Positions 10,627 to 21,985 of a DNA stretch of 64,000 nucleotides are shown here, in pieces. The notes under the pieces are model-generated. The model saw nothing but the letters and a program-made list of their open reading frames with translations. It made no database searches and was not told the DNA's origin. This DNA is from Sycobia sp. Sy_11 (lineage: Eukaryota > Arthropoda > Insecta > Hymenoptera > Epichrysomallidae), in the NCBI GenBank assembly GCA_018907035.1, contig JACCIC010000049.1, positions 186,001-250,000 of the forward strand. The letters run 5' to 3'. A program made the translations under genes and the position numbers. Numbering within the stretch: position 1 is the stretch's first letter; each line of letters begins with the position of its first letter.

Positions 10627-12580
10627 ATAATTATTTTCATGAAGAAAAATTTTAAATTATTATCGCAAAAAATCTATCATATTTAGCAACGTCTTCTTCT
10701 TGCGATTTAAAAAAAATTAATAGTATTAACTTATGAAATAGATCGTTTTCATTTCTAATCGATACAACTTTGGTGTGGAATTTAATTGTATTATTCACTT
10801 CTCTCTATGTATGAAAAGTTCTCCTTTTCAATTTGAACAGCATGTGGTTTGGCGCCGTACATACTCGTAATATGTGACGATCACAAAACGAGTAAAGAAT
10901 GACATTATTACCTGTCATTACGTCACATCGTCACACTATCTTATTAAAATAAGTGCCATAATTTATGAAGTCAATACTAAACTATATATGTAGTAAAACA
11001 TAATTTAAATTTAAGATCAAATGTTTATCAGGTATTTAATAGTCGGTACTTCATATAAGATAATAATTAGTAGATAGTTCTATAGATATCTTTGTTAAAG
11101 TTAACTGCTAGATGTGCTACCAGAAGTGCTGCCAGAACACCTGATGCCAAACAGCGTAAGTCCTTAGTACTATCTGGTACTATTCAATTTAAACCTGGAT
11201 ATGACGTTAATAGGAAATCGCTAGAATATTAAGGTTATTCTAGATTAACAGTTTATTTTCTCAAGCACATTGTGACTTTTAAAATTCTACATACTTATTA
11301 CTTGCTGTTGCTACAAGTCCGTAGAAGACAAAGACAGAGTGTATATAGCAGTAGGGACCTACAAGCAGTTTTCGTATATATATGTATATATACATGCGTA
11401 TATAAAACGTGCCTAATATCATACAGAATGATTCTTCAAGAACATCAGAATTTTCCAAGATTGTGAAGGAACAATTGCACGATATTAATTCTTAACGTTT
11501 TTGAGATTTTCATTTACGTAGAAAATATTCATATTTACTTTACTTGTACAATAATACACAGTTATTTATGTCGATTTCGAAAGTGATAAATGCATGTTCA
11601 ACGACGAAACGATCGAAGGAGAAGAAAAGCTACATTTCCATAGCATGTTTTGAGCTATTTTGAGGTTATGGCATTCAAATGAGGTTTGTAAATATTTAAT
11701 ACAATGATTAAATATTTTATACAATGATTAATCTATTACCACAAATATTCTAAATGCAATATAATACTTCAGTCACTCGATTTATTTATTACAATTACAA
11801 TTAATTATATTTTTTATTTTAACTCTAATTGAAATCATTTTTCTACTTATAGAATTCTTTTTACAAACACTATTTGTAAATTTTAAACTCAAATTACTTT
11901 ATATTGATAAAATTGATTTTGAAATTTGAATTTAAGGTTAAAAATTAGAAATGGATTTGTATTTAATTTGTTCATAATAATTAGGTAAAAAATATTATTG
12001 AATCAATTTGTTAAATATTAGATAATACTTATATTGTATCATACAAATATATCCGAATAATGAATTCCATTACTTTCGTAAAATATATATATAATTTAGA
12101 TTTTTTATGTGAATAGTACAAAAAATTTATTTTCTTTTTGTATAAACCTTTTTTGAATTTCCAATTTTTTATTATCTATTGAAATTTTTTACATTATTAT
12201 GCTTTTATATACTTCAGAAAAATGTAAAATGTCTTAATGAATTGAAACTACTTACATTATTCTAGATTATATAACTTAAAATGTAAAAATTATTTTGATC
12301 TAAAATTTTAAATATTTAAAAAACATCTAATTTTACATTATGAAGTATACAATTAATTAGAATATTTTATTGTAAAAGTGTTTTAATTTCATTATTTGAT
12401 ATTAAAAATATAGTCAATATAATTATTTATTAAAATATTGCAATAAAGTATTTTTAATTTAGTTAATATCTTTACTAATTTGAATTAATTACTTTGTAAG
12501 GAACTGTGAAAACCTGTGCATCAACAATCGATTATTTTCAATCCATCTCAAATCATCAATATTAGAAAAACAATAAGAGG
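10627..12580. other. Upstream region of BLCAP, no coding exon seen
   Basis: AT-rich DNA with stops in all frames. It may hold the promoter and untranslated 5' exons of BLCAP. A splice-acceptor-like AG lies at 12564-12565 (ATATTAG). Nothing else is recognisable; a moderately mixed-composition stretch at 11090-11180 contains the near-duplicated phrase GTGCTACCAGAA/GTGCTGCCAGAA. Confidence 0.4.
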
Positions 12581-12823
12581 ATGTATTGTGTGCAGTGGTT
12601 GATACCTGTTTTATTAATACCAAAACCTGTCAATCCTGCACTATTACAGACTCATGTCATGTTTATGGTTCTCTATCTTATTGGATTTTTTCTGGAGCGG
12701 AAACCATGTACTTTATGCAGTCTTGTTTTCTTGGCTACCGTATTTCTCATTTGTTACAGCGGCATTGGTAACTGCCTATTCTGGAGTAACAATTGTGATA
12801 CAGTAAGATGCGATAACGGTTAA
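12581..12823 (+). CDS. BLCAP: BLCAP homologue (apoptosis-linked small membrane protein)
   Basis: An 80-residue protein read from one exon. It begins [16 protein letters not shown] and contains [11 protein letters not shown] and [11 protein letters not shown], the conserved landmarks of bladder cancer-associated protein, which is about 87 residues in vertebrates. Two hydrophobic segments (about 6-37 and 46-60) suggest membrane insertion; the family is linked to growth control and apoptosis but its biochemical role is not settled. The start is supported by an in-frame stop at 12563-12565 and by the exact family N-terminus. The Tyr2, Gln5 and Lys15 codons, which are A-to-I RNA-editing sites in mammalian BLCAP, are TAT, CAG and AAA here. 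The C-terminus ([12 protein letters not shown]) differs from vertebrates. It converges with RpS10. Confidence 0.95.
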   Translation: MYCVQWLIPVLLIPKPVNPALLQTHVMFMVLYLIGFFLERKPCTLCSLVFLATVFLICYSGIGNCLFWSNNCDTVRCDNG

Positions 12824-14960
12824 ATTAGATAACTGAGACATAAGACTTTAGCGTAATTTTTATTAGCTTTAAATGTAATTATTCAAATGTGCTACTTAAG
12901 AGTTGCACATAATGCAGGGTGTAATTTTGTAATTATTCAATATCAACTCCAAGCCTTTCCATTGTAAATATGATGTATACAGTGGTGATTCATAGAAACA
13001 AAATTTGTATATCAAACTGTACATAAAGTCTCCATCAATTATTGCACTTATTTATTCATCATGATGTTCAGGTTCAAATTTTAAGAGGAAATGTATATAA
13101 AACAAGTTATTTTTACATGAAGAAGATAATTATGATGCAAAATATTTTGTTAAGAAGTATTTACTCTTTATACTAATATTATATGGTTTGTGTATCCCAA
13201 ACATATGAATGCTTTCAAAAATACTTGTTTTTTAATTTTGTTAAGTTACATTTAAGTCTTATTTTAAACTCAATTTTTATTCTAAAAGAAATAGAAAGAA
13301 AATTCCTTTTAGTTTATGCTTACAATAACTTTTTTGAAATTTATTCTAACATTAATATTTAACATTGGAATAATTAAAATTTGATTATTTACTTAAAATG
13401 TGGTTATCCATAGTTTTAGAAACATTTTCTCTTCAAATTTTTAAAACACCTGTGAAATTAGAGTATTTATTCTACTTCCATATACACTTTTAAATAGCAT
13501 TTAATAAACTTATTTCTTTGATATGATTCCTAATAAAATATAGCCATATATATTACCTTCAAATTATAAATTATAATTGCAAAATTCTAAGTTTGTGAAG
13601 CTGATTATATACTGTGTTAAAAAATTATTCATGCGATTTTTTAAAAATATTTAGAAAAGCAGTAAAACTTCTGATTCTGGTAGTTGATTTCTAATTTTAT
13701 AACTTGTATCTAAATTTGTATTAATTCAGATATAAAATCTGTTGAGGCACAAATATTTATTTAGCCTGTGATGAAATGATATTTTTACTAAAATGAAATG
13801 ATAGAAAATCTAATTTTTTCAAACAGTAACAAATGCAATAAAACAGAATTTACTGTGTAATTTAATGGTTTGGCTACATTAATGTAGTTTTTGGCAAATA
13901 TATCTTTACTTGTTGACATAGTTAACAATTTTAGAATTTGCATTCAAATTTTTTAATTGTCTTCATTTTTATTTTGAATACCTTTATATGGTATTTACAA
14001 AATAGTTTTCCAATTTTCTGAAAAAATAAAGTATACAAAATCATTGTCTCTTCCATGTAATAATCAGATAGTTATAGTTATTTAATGTACATATAAAAAT
14101 TCCATACTTTTTAAAGACTTAAATATTTGATAAATTTACAATAACAAATTTAATTTAAGATTTTTATTGTCAATAAAATTAAATGTTATTAATCACATGA
14201 ACCAAAAACTTAAAATTTCTAATGTTTTATGTAAAAATTAATTTTAAAGAAATTAACAAATTAAATAGTTTAGTTACATTGTATTAAAAAATACAATCGA
14301 ATGCATTATGTACATTTTTACATAATTGTAATTTTAAGTTATTTATGTTTTCAGTTTCAATAAGAAAGATGTTTTGTAAAAAAATTGTCTCCATTGAATT
14401 TGTAAGTTCTTTTAATTGTTAGCTTAAATAAATTTAAAAAATTAATTTATAGATTAAGGATTATTTATTACTTACCTTTCCATAATAATAATGTTCAATA
14501 ATATATGAAAGCATAAAATTGTATAAATTTAAATTTGCATTATAATAGCTTGATAATAAATTAAAAAACATTCACGAGCTTCTATTGTAACTTAATTAAA
14601 AACTTTTTTCTATAAATTGAAAAATATATTTTTTCTATTGTAAATATATTTCAATTTTGTAATGAAACATTTATTATGGAAAAAAATTTCAATGCATAAA
14701 TTTATTTAAAAGTTTCAAGAAACTAGATTATTTTTTTGATTGATGAATAATGGTTATAAATTATTAATTTCAAAATATTAAACAAAGTCTTAATTGAATT
14801 ATTCATTGATTAAATGAATCTTTTATAAAAGATGTTTAATTGCTGCAAATGGTTTCAATATTTTGTTTGTGGAATTTGTAAAATAAAATTGTATAAGTAT
14901 GTACAAGTACTGTAGGTATTTGTTAAATAAAGAAATTAAATTTTACATAGTAAAAATTAT
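12824..14960. other. Probable long AT-rich 3' untranslated region of BLCAP
   Basis: No open frame or repeat is evident. Poly-A signals AATAAA on the plus strand occur at 14025-14030 and 14926-14931, so the BLCAP transcript could run through most of this stretch and meet the RpS10 3' end. Extent is an inference. Confidence 0.4.
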
Positions 14961-15950
14961 TTATTGAGGAGCCTTTCCACGTCCAAAACCACCACGGAAT
15001 TCCAATTCTCCAGTTCCAGCTCCAACGTCTGCTTTCTTGTCTCCAAGACCACCTGGTCCACGTCTGTATCCTGTACGATCTTCAGCTGGTCTGGAGCTTT
15101 CACTCCTAGGACCAGCTTGAGGCTTAAGCCTAGCACTTTCAGATGTAGTTTTTCTCTTTAATGTGGCAGGTACAATTTCTGGTGGTAAATGAAGGTAGCC
15201 TCTTAAATACTCAATACCATCATTTGTTAGATACCAATAAAAGTGTCTCCATGCAAATTGATCCTTTACATATCCTCGAGATTTCAGGGACTATAAGCAA
15301 ATGTATATGATTTTAAAAGTGGTTAGATTTATATCAATAATAAATTTTATTTTAAATAATATATTTTAATTGACCCTTATTACTTAGTTGATTTTAATAG
15401 TCAATTAAACATTATTTTAGTGCACAATAGAAATTCCGCATTACAATATCGATAGAATATTTATGAAATTATAATGAATTAAAATTAAAAATATAATATA
15501 TTTGATAATTTTGACATTTTCACTCTATAGTTATACTCACAATCAGTACTAATTTCATAATAGTTTAAAAATATTATGTTTCATATTTTACATGTTTAGC
15601 TTAAAAGTTTTTAAATTATAATTTGTAACGTTGTGATTTCTGCTGGTTTATAATTCTAGAATACGTTATACAATATAAAGTATATTATTACAAAGTAAAA
15701 TCTTATGATGAGTTATAAATGACAGAAGATTATATTATTTGAAAATGGTTGATATATTTTCTTTCTTTTATTTAAATACTAATCTATTTTAAATCATTGA
15801 AATTACCTGCATAGCCTTGATAACTTGAAGATTAGGTATATTTTCAAGTTCTGGATGTTTTGGTGCATGGTAATCCTTTTTCGCAACCATTACACCTTCT
15901 TTGAATAGATATTCATAAATTGCAACACGGTTCTTCTTGGGCATCAACAT
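14961..15950 (-). CDS. RpS10: 40S ribosomal protein S10 (eS10)
   Basis: Two coding exons joined in phase 0: 15950-15807 (48 codons) and 15290-14961 (109 codons plus TAA), giving 157 residues, close to the roughly 160 of insect S10. The first exon begins [19 protein letters not shown] and the second has [19 protein letters not shown] and [19 protein letters not shown], the eS10 winged-helix core. The tail is the usual Gly/Arg-rich end ([23 protein letters not shown]). It belongs to the small ribosomal subunit. Borders are GT at 15806-15805 and AG at 15292-15291. A further acceptor AG at 15953-15952 sits just before the ATG, so a noncoding first exon lies upstream. The stop codon overlaps an AATAAA (CAATAAATAA), which is unusually compact. 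Confidence 0.98.
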
Positions 15951-16409
15951 TCTACAAAATAAAATCACAATTTAACTTATCTTATAAAAAAGAATATATT
16001 AAAAATAATTTCAATTTCTACTATATAAATTTAAAGAATTTTAAAAGTAATTTTATAGTATATACTTGATTACTTGTGACTTAACCTTAAATTTACAATA
16101 TGAAAGTAATTTTTCAATAAAGTAATAAGGTAACTAAAAAATCATTATTTGAAATTTAACATAGCTTTATTAAAAAAGAGAAAACCATAACTGAATATAA
16201 TTTAATAAGGTATATTTAATGAGTTAGTAATAAATATTTATTTTTGACATGTTTTCACAATATCATAAGTACTATACATATTGTAGATATCGTCACAATA
16301 TAATCTATAAGATGAAAACAATAATTTTAGTTTTAGTTTTTAGATGCCGTAAATAAAAGTAGATTTTGTATTAAATAGCACGCACTTGAACAGCTTGAGT
16401 AGGCCTCAC

Positions 16410-16422
16410 TTATCGAAAAGGA
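16410..16422 (-). promoter_or_regulatory. Candidate RpS10 start site with 5'-TOP tract
   Basis: Minus strand CCTTTTCGATAA followed by GTGAGG. A pyrimidine tract of this kind is the TCT/TOP initiator of ribosomal protein genes, and GTGAGG would be the donor of a very short noncoding first exon spliced to the acceptor at 15952-15953. Position and motif fit; no transcript evidence is available. Confidence 0.5.
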
Positions 16423-17059
16423 AACATTCGTGAATTCGTGATTTCTCGAATGTCCACGTGTTTCACATTCCAATACATTAGGTGTCTAAATTAGATTGGG
16501 AATTTGAAATTATACCAAAACACGGAACGGCCTATCTTCACACCCTTATTGGACAATTGTGTACGCGCGTAGTTTGAAAAAGAAAGAGCCAAGGTTATTT
16601 TTTAAAATTTTAATTATTTCCAATTTGTTATAATTAAGATAATATTTTAATATATACTTTAATTTTTTAAGATGCTTGCATCGACTTTTTTGACCGATTA
16701 AGAAGTAGAAGGATGAGCACATGTAAAAGAAGCTCTAAGATGCTAATATCAGTCCCATCGGCTTTTTTTGCTTTTATCAGATTTTTAACTGTTGAGCTGC
16801 TTTGAATGGTGTCGTCAGGTGTCGTACATGTCATCTGGTGTTATTTGGTGACATTTGGTCTCTTCAGTGTCGTTAATTAAAATATTTTTATATTGGTAGC
16901 ATTGATTAAAAAACTCATTTACCGCGTTTAGCGCCAAATATATATACACATACTGAATAATTTTTTTTTCAATAATAAATTGTGAACTTTTGTAATAAAT
17001 ATGATATTTTGTATAATGGAGAAATTTGTGTAATAAATTAAAAATTTATTATATATAAA
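16423..17059. promoter_or_regulatory. Divergent upstream region shared by RpS10 and RAD54B
   Basis: This is the stretch between the presumed RpS10 start and the RAD54B ATG. It has an E-box CACGTG at about 16455-16460. A degenerate 10-bp-period tandem repeat at 16808-16874 is listed separately. Direction of RAD54B transcription start is not resolved. Confidence 0.55.
16808..16874. repeat. Degenerate 10-bp-period tandem repeat
   Basis: About seven units resembling GGTGTCGTCA, for example GGTGTCGTAC, GGTGTTATTT, GGTGACATTT and GGTCTCTTCA, mostly spaced at exactly 10 bp with one 9-bp unit. It lies between two divergent genes. Confidence 0.8.
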
Positions 17060-20000
17060 ATGAATAAAAATAATAGATCAGGTAGCATTAAATTTCGAGA
17101 ATTAGATTATGATAACAGTTCGCCCGACAAAGAACACACAAATAAAAATCAACTACGAGTTAAAGAAGATATTTTGAAACTATTCAATGAAAATAATATA
17201 AAAACAAAACAAGTTGATGTAAATGCCACACAAAATAAATATGAAAAAATTAATATAAGTGAAAAAAAGATTGTAGATCAATCTGAAACAGATGTGTTAA
17301 AGCAAAATGGAAATAATAAATTAGAAACTGTAAATAAAACATCAAAGGTTCAATCAAATATTGTTAATACTACAGTTAAAACAGAAAATATTTTAAATTA
17401 TAAGAGGTAGTTAATATATTATTCTACTAGAAACTTTATACTAGAAATCTAACTTAATATTATATATTATTTTTTTATAGAATTTATAATGTTATGGTTG
17501 GTAAAATTTCAACCCGAAAGCATAAACAATGGGACAGTGATGGTTTATTAGAAGTCTGTGGAAAGAGCGCTACATTAAAGGTTTTATTATATAATTGTTA
17601 ATTCTATGAATGCTTATGAAATTAAATATTACAATACTATCATATATTAGGATATCAGTGGCAAAATTATTGGTAAGACATCAATTAAACCCGAAGCCAT
17701 TGAAGAAGGTCAGCAGTTATTAATTGGAGGCAAGATCATTGAGGTATTAAATTTTAATTCCTTAGTTCAGTTTATTATATATTACTTTATTATGATTAAA
17801 ATTAAATTTTTATTCTTTAACAAATCTTGGTCATTATAATTTTTAAAAATGTTTTGTCATTTTTTTGGGATAAAATTGTTATTATTTTCAATTTATAATT
17901 ATAATAATAATAAGAACTACAGCAATAATAATAACAAGTATAATCATCATATTATTTACTTTTTACTTTTTTTTATTTATTTTGTATAAAATATGTATAT
18001 CTAATATATTTATAAAGCTGTAAAAAATTTTAGATATTAGATTTATTATCGGATCAAAATTTTCAAGATAGAGAAGCAATTAATCAAACTTCTAGTATAA
18101 GTAAGACTGAAGAGCCACCATTGAAAAAAAAAAAAATTTCACAAGGATTTATCCCTGTGAATGCTGGTATTAAAAAAGAAAATTAATAAATACTACAAAT
18201 TATAAATTTATTAAAATAAATGATTATTTTACTTTTATCAGGTAGTAAGTTGCACTTTAATTATGAACCTCTTATAATGCCACATCCTTTACTTGATCTT
18301 GATTGGTTTCAAGAAAATGTCGACAAAAAAATACACGAAGTTTCTGTTGATGGTAGTTTAGTTAGTATATTAAGACCTCATCAACGTGAGGGCATAGTTT
18401 TTTTATATAAATGTATAATGGGAATGAATGATTCCAATTATACAGGTGCAATTCTTGCTGATGAAATGGGATTAGGAAAAACACTTCAATGTATTTCTGT
18501 AATTTGGACATTATTAAAAAAAGGTCCTACTGGGAAGCCAGTATTAAAACGAGTATTAATTGTAACTCCTAGTAGTTTATGTGGAAATTGGAAAAAAGAA
18601 TTTAATCAATGGTTAGGATCTGTTAAAATATCTCCTTACATTGTAGAAGGAAAACAAAAGGTGAAAGATTTTAGCAAAGCTCCAAGAGCTTCTGTTATGA
18701 TTATTAGTTACGAAATGTTTGTCAGAAATGTAGATGAAATAAATAATTTAAACTTTGATTTATTAATATGTGATGAAGGTCATAGATTGAAAAATAGTGA
18801 TGTAAAGACGTTAAAGGTTAGTAAAATAAGATTGTAATAAATAAACAGGATTTTTTTTAATTATTTACTTACAAATTTATTAATATATGGAATAATTATC
18901 AATTTTCAGCTACTGAGTCAGTTAAATTGTCAAAAAAGAATTTTGCTTACAGGTACACCTGTGCAAAATGATCTTCAAGAATTTTACACTTTAGCAAATT
19001 TTGTAAATCCTGGAATTTTTGGTAGCTTTAGTGAATATAAAAAATACTATGAATGTGCAATAGTCACTTCTCAACAAGCTACTGCAGAAGAAGAGGAAAT
19101 TTTATTAGGTCAAGAAAGAGCCAAACAATTACATGAAAGATCAAAAACTTTTATTCTTAGGCGAACAAATAATATTATTGATCGGTACTTACCTCAAAAG
19201 CATGAACTTGTAATATTTTGCTCTTTAACATTAGAACAAAAGAATTTGTATGAATTGATAACAGACTATTATTTTAATACGTCTGTTATTCATAAACATA
19301 CAATCCCTTTAACTGTAATTACAGCTTTAAAAAAAGTATGCAATCATCCTTATCTTTTTATTCATGAAAAACAAAATATTTTAAATGAAATATTACCTTT
19401 TCTTTCAAAAAATTTATCAGAAATAAATACTTCATTTGTGTATTCAAGTAAATTTAGAATAGTTCAAGCAATTTTACAATCCTTAAAGAAAACACATGAA
19501 AAAATGGTATTAGTTTCATACTTTACACAAACTTTAGATCTTTTAGAAAAATTTTGTACTTCAGAAGGATTCCAGTGTAGTAGATTAGATGGAAGTGTAG
19601 CTACTACAGCTCGTACTAAAATAGTTGAAAGATTTAATTCTAAAACTAATATTTCTTGTCGTAAGTTTTAATTTAACAATAACCTTAAAATATTATCTTC
19701 AGCATTTTTTAAATCATTATAATATATAGGATGTATCTTATTATAAATTCTATAAAAGCTTATCAGAAAAGTGATAAGCAAATTTTATTTAAAAATATTA
19801 TCGTTATTCAGGTATATTTTTATTAAGTGCAAAGGCAGGTGGAGTTGGCTTAAATTTAGTTGGAGCATCAAGATTGATTTTATTTGATTCTGATTGGAAT
19901 CCAGCAAATGACGCTCAAGCGATGGCACGCATTTGGCGAGATGGTCAAAAACGATCAGTATATATTTATAGGTAAACAACTAAATGTTCTTCCAACTATT

Positions 20001-20626
20001 TATGTTTAACTGATATTGAACTTTGACTACATTGTAGATTTTTAACTGCTGGTACTATTGAGGAGAAAATCTATCAACGACAAATTAGTAAAACTAGTTT
20101 AAGTGAAGCTGTAGTTGATTCGAATCATATGGCATCTTTAAAATTATCAACAAGTGAATTGAAGGTAATTAAATTTAATATATTGTTTTACTAATAATTA
20201 ATAATTGCAATAAAAAATAATCTGCATATTAGTAAAATGTAATAGAAAATCATTAAATATTTTTTAAGGATCTTTTTACATTGGATAGTAAAACATTATC
20301 GATTACTCATGATTTAATGAATTGTTCCTGCAATGGTTTAGGCGAAATACCTTCTAAAAAAAACGAAATAGATCATTTAAAGAATTCAAGAGATTGTCAA
20401 TTTGAGTTCATTAACAATAAGAATCCAGAAAAACAAATAACAATAAATCAGCTTCTTCAATGGCAACATTATAAGAAAACTATTTCTTTAGATTTAATGA
20501 AGGTATAATTTGAGACAGTTATTTATATTTTCTAAAGTTTAATTGTTGTTGAAATTTTAGGAACTGATGCTCGAAAAAGTTCAAGAATATATAACATTTA
20601 TTTTTAAAAATTCTGTAGAAAAATAA
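17060..20626 (+). CDS. RAD54B: RAD54B, Swi2/Snf2-type recombination ATPase
   Basis: Ten coding exons: 17060-17406, 17481-17580, 17651-17743, 18034-18166, 18242-18816, 18910-19660, 19812-19971, 20038-20164, 20269-20502, 20561-20626. All borders are GT-AG and all phases join, giving 861 residues. The N-terminal region is low-complexity, followed by the RAD54B-specific segment ([15 protein letters not shown], about 118-180). The helicase core shows DEMGLGKT (298-305), DEGH (402-405), LTGTP (429-433), [11 protein letters not shown] (672-682) and [11 protein letters not shown] (702-712). WRDGQ is the Rad54 type, not the general Snf2 HRIGQ. It helps Rad51-driven strand exchange in the nucleus. An in-frame TAA at 17039-17041 supports the start. 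The vertebrate protein is about 910 residues. Confidence 0.97.
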
Positions 20627-20638
20627 ATCCAGTCAAGG

Positions 20639-20644
20639 AATAAA
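20639..20644 (+). terminator. RAD54B poly-A signal
   Basis: AATAAA begins only 12 bp after the RAD54B stop codon, so the 3' untranslated region may be very short. This fits the tight spacing with the convergent isomerase gene. Confidence 0.6.
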
Positions 20645-20735
20645 AAGTTCACACTAGGTAAGCTGTAGTAGCTTCATTATAGTATTACAAAAACAATTTT
20701 TTATAAATAAATTCACACTAAATCTTATTTTGAAT

Positions 20736-21985
20736 TTACATTTTGCTCTTTTTTAAAATAAATTTTGTCATATTTTCCAGAAAATCTGGATACTCAAACA
20801 TTTTTTTAAGTTCTTTTAATTCTTGTTTATTTATTTCTTTAAGCTTCTCTTTATTCCATTTACTCAGTAATTTTTTAGTTGTTATTAAACTCTAAAATTT
20901 ATATAAATAAATTAATTTATTTGATTATTTATAATCAATATTTTTTATAATATATTCTTTTTAAATAGGTTTTAATACCTGTTTAGAAAGTAGTGGAATT
21001 TTTTTTAAATGAGTCCAAACTTCATTTACTGAGTCAACTCTGTAAACTTTGCCAACAAATCCAATTTCAAATGCTTGCTTTGCACTAAGTTTTTCTCCAA
21101 AAAACAATATTTCTGATGCCTTAATTTATAAATTCATATAGTTAACATTACAAATATTTCCAATTAATAAACTTTAATTAATAGATGATACATAGAATAA
21201 CTTAAAATAAAAACTAAATTTAGAAACCTTAGATGGTCCCATAATCCTTGGAAATAGGTACGAGGAACAACCTTCAGGACATATCCCTAATTTGCAAAAT
21301 GGAGTTTGAAAAAAAGCCTAGTAAAGTAGAAAACATAATTCATTTCTATGTATTAAAAACTGAAATTAACTATTATTATTTCATTTCATTTACTGTCTCA
21401 GATGCATAAACAATGTCAAAAAGAGATAATGTTGTTACTGCAATACCAATTGCTGGTCCATTAACAATAGCAATTAAGAGCTTTGGAAATGAAATGAGTA
21501 AATCAATGAATTCACTGAAAAATTTTAATATATTACAAAAAGAAAATACAATATGATTATATTTACAATATTCAAAAAATATTATAATAGAGTATACCCA
21601 ACTATATTTAGATTTTCATCCCGATTAAAATCACTTTCAGTGATTTGGCCAACAAAGTCATAACCACTACTATAGAACTGTCCACTACCTGTTATAACCA
21701 GTGCTAATATATCACTGTTTTCAGCTGATTTTATTAAAATTTGGTTCAATTCTTTAAGCATCTAAAATAATTTTTCATTTTTTAAAATATTGTTTCTTTG
21801 TAAATTTTATTTATGCTATAACTGAACTTGACAACAATTAAAAACGAAAAATATTTATTAGATAATTATGAATATTTTTTTACCTTTTCATTGATAGCAT
21901 TTTTTTTCTCTGGTCTGTTTAAAGTAACTTTTAGAATTCCATTTTCTATTTGAGACAAAATGAGTGGTTCCTTTGATATTACCAT
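20736..21985 (-). CDS. ECI2: Enoyl-CoA delta-isomerase (ECI2-like crotonase, PTS1 end)
   Basis: Six coding exons in transcript order: 21985-21884, 21761-21598, 21514-21394, 21317-21228, 21119-20979, 20891-20736. All have GT-AG borders and matching phases, giving 257 residues. The protein is a single crotonase domain: [24 protein letters not shown] at the N-terminus, the oxyanion-hole segments [15 protein letters not shown] and [11 protein letters not shown], and [20 protein letters not shown] with the Glu that is catalytic in Eci-type isomerases. It would move double bonds during oxidation of unsaturated fatty acids. The last three residues, SKM, match a type 1 peroxisomal signal. There is no N-terminal acyl-CoA-binding domain, unlike the long vertebrate ECI2. 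An in-frame TAG just upstream supports the ATG. A CDY-like or other crotonase is a less likely alternative. Confidence 0.93.
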
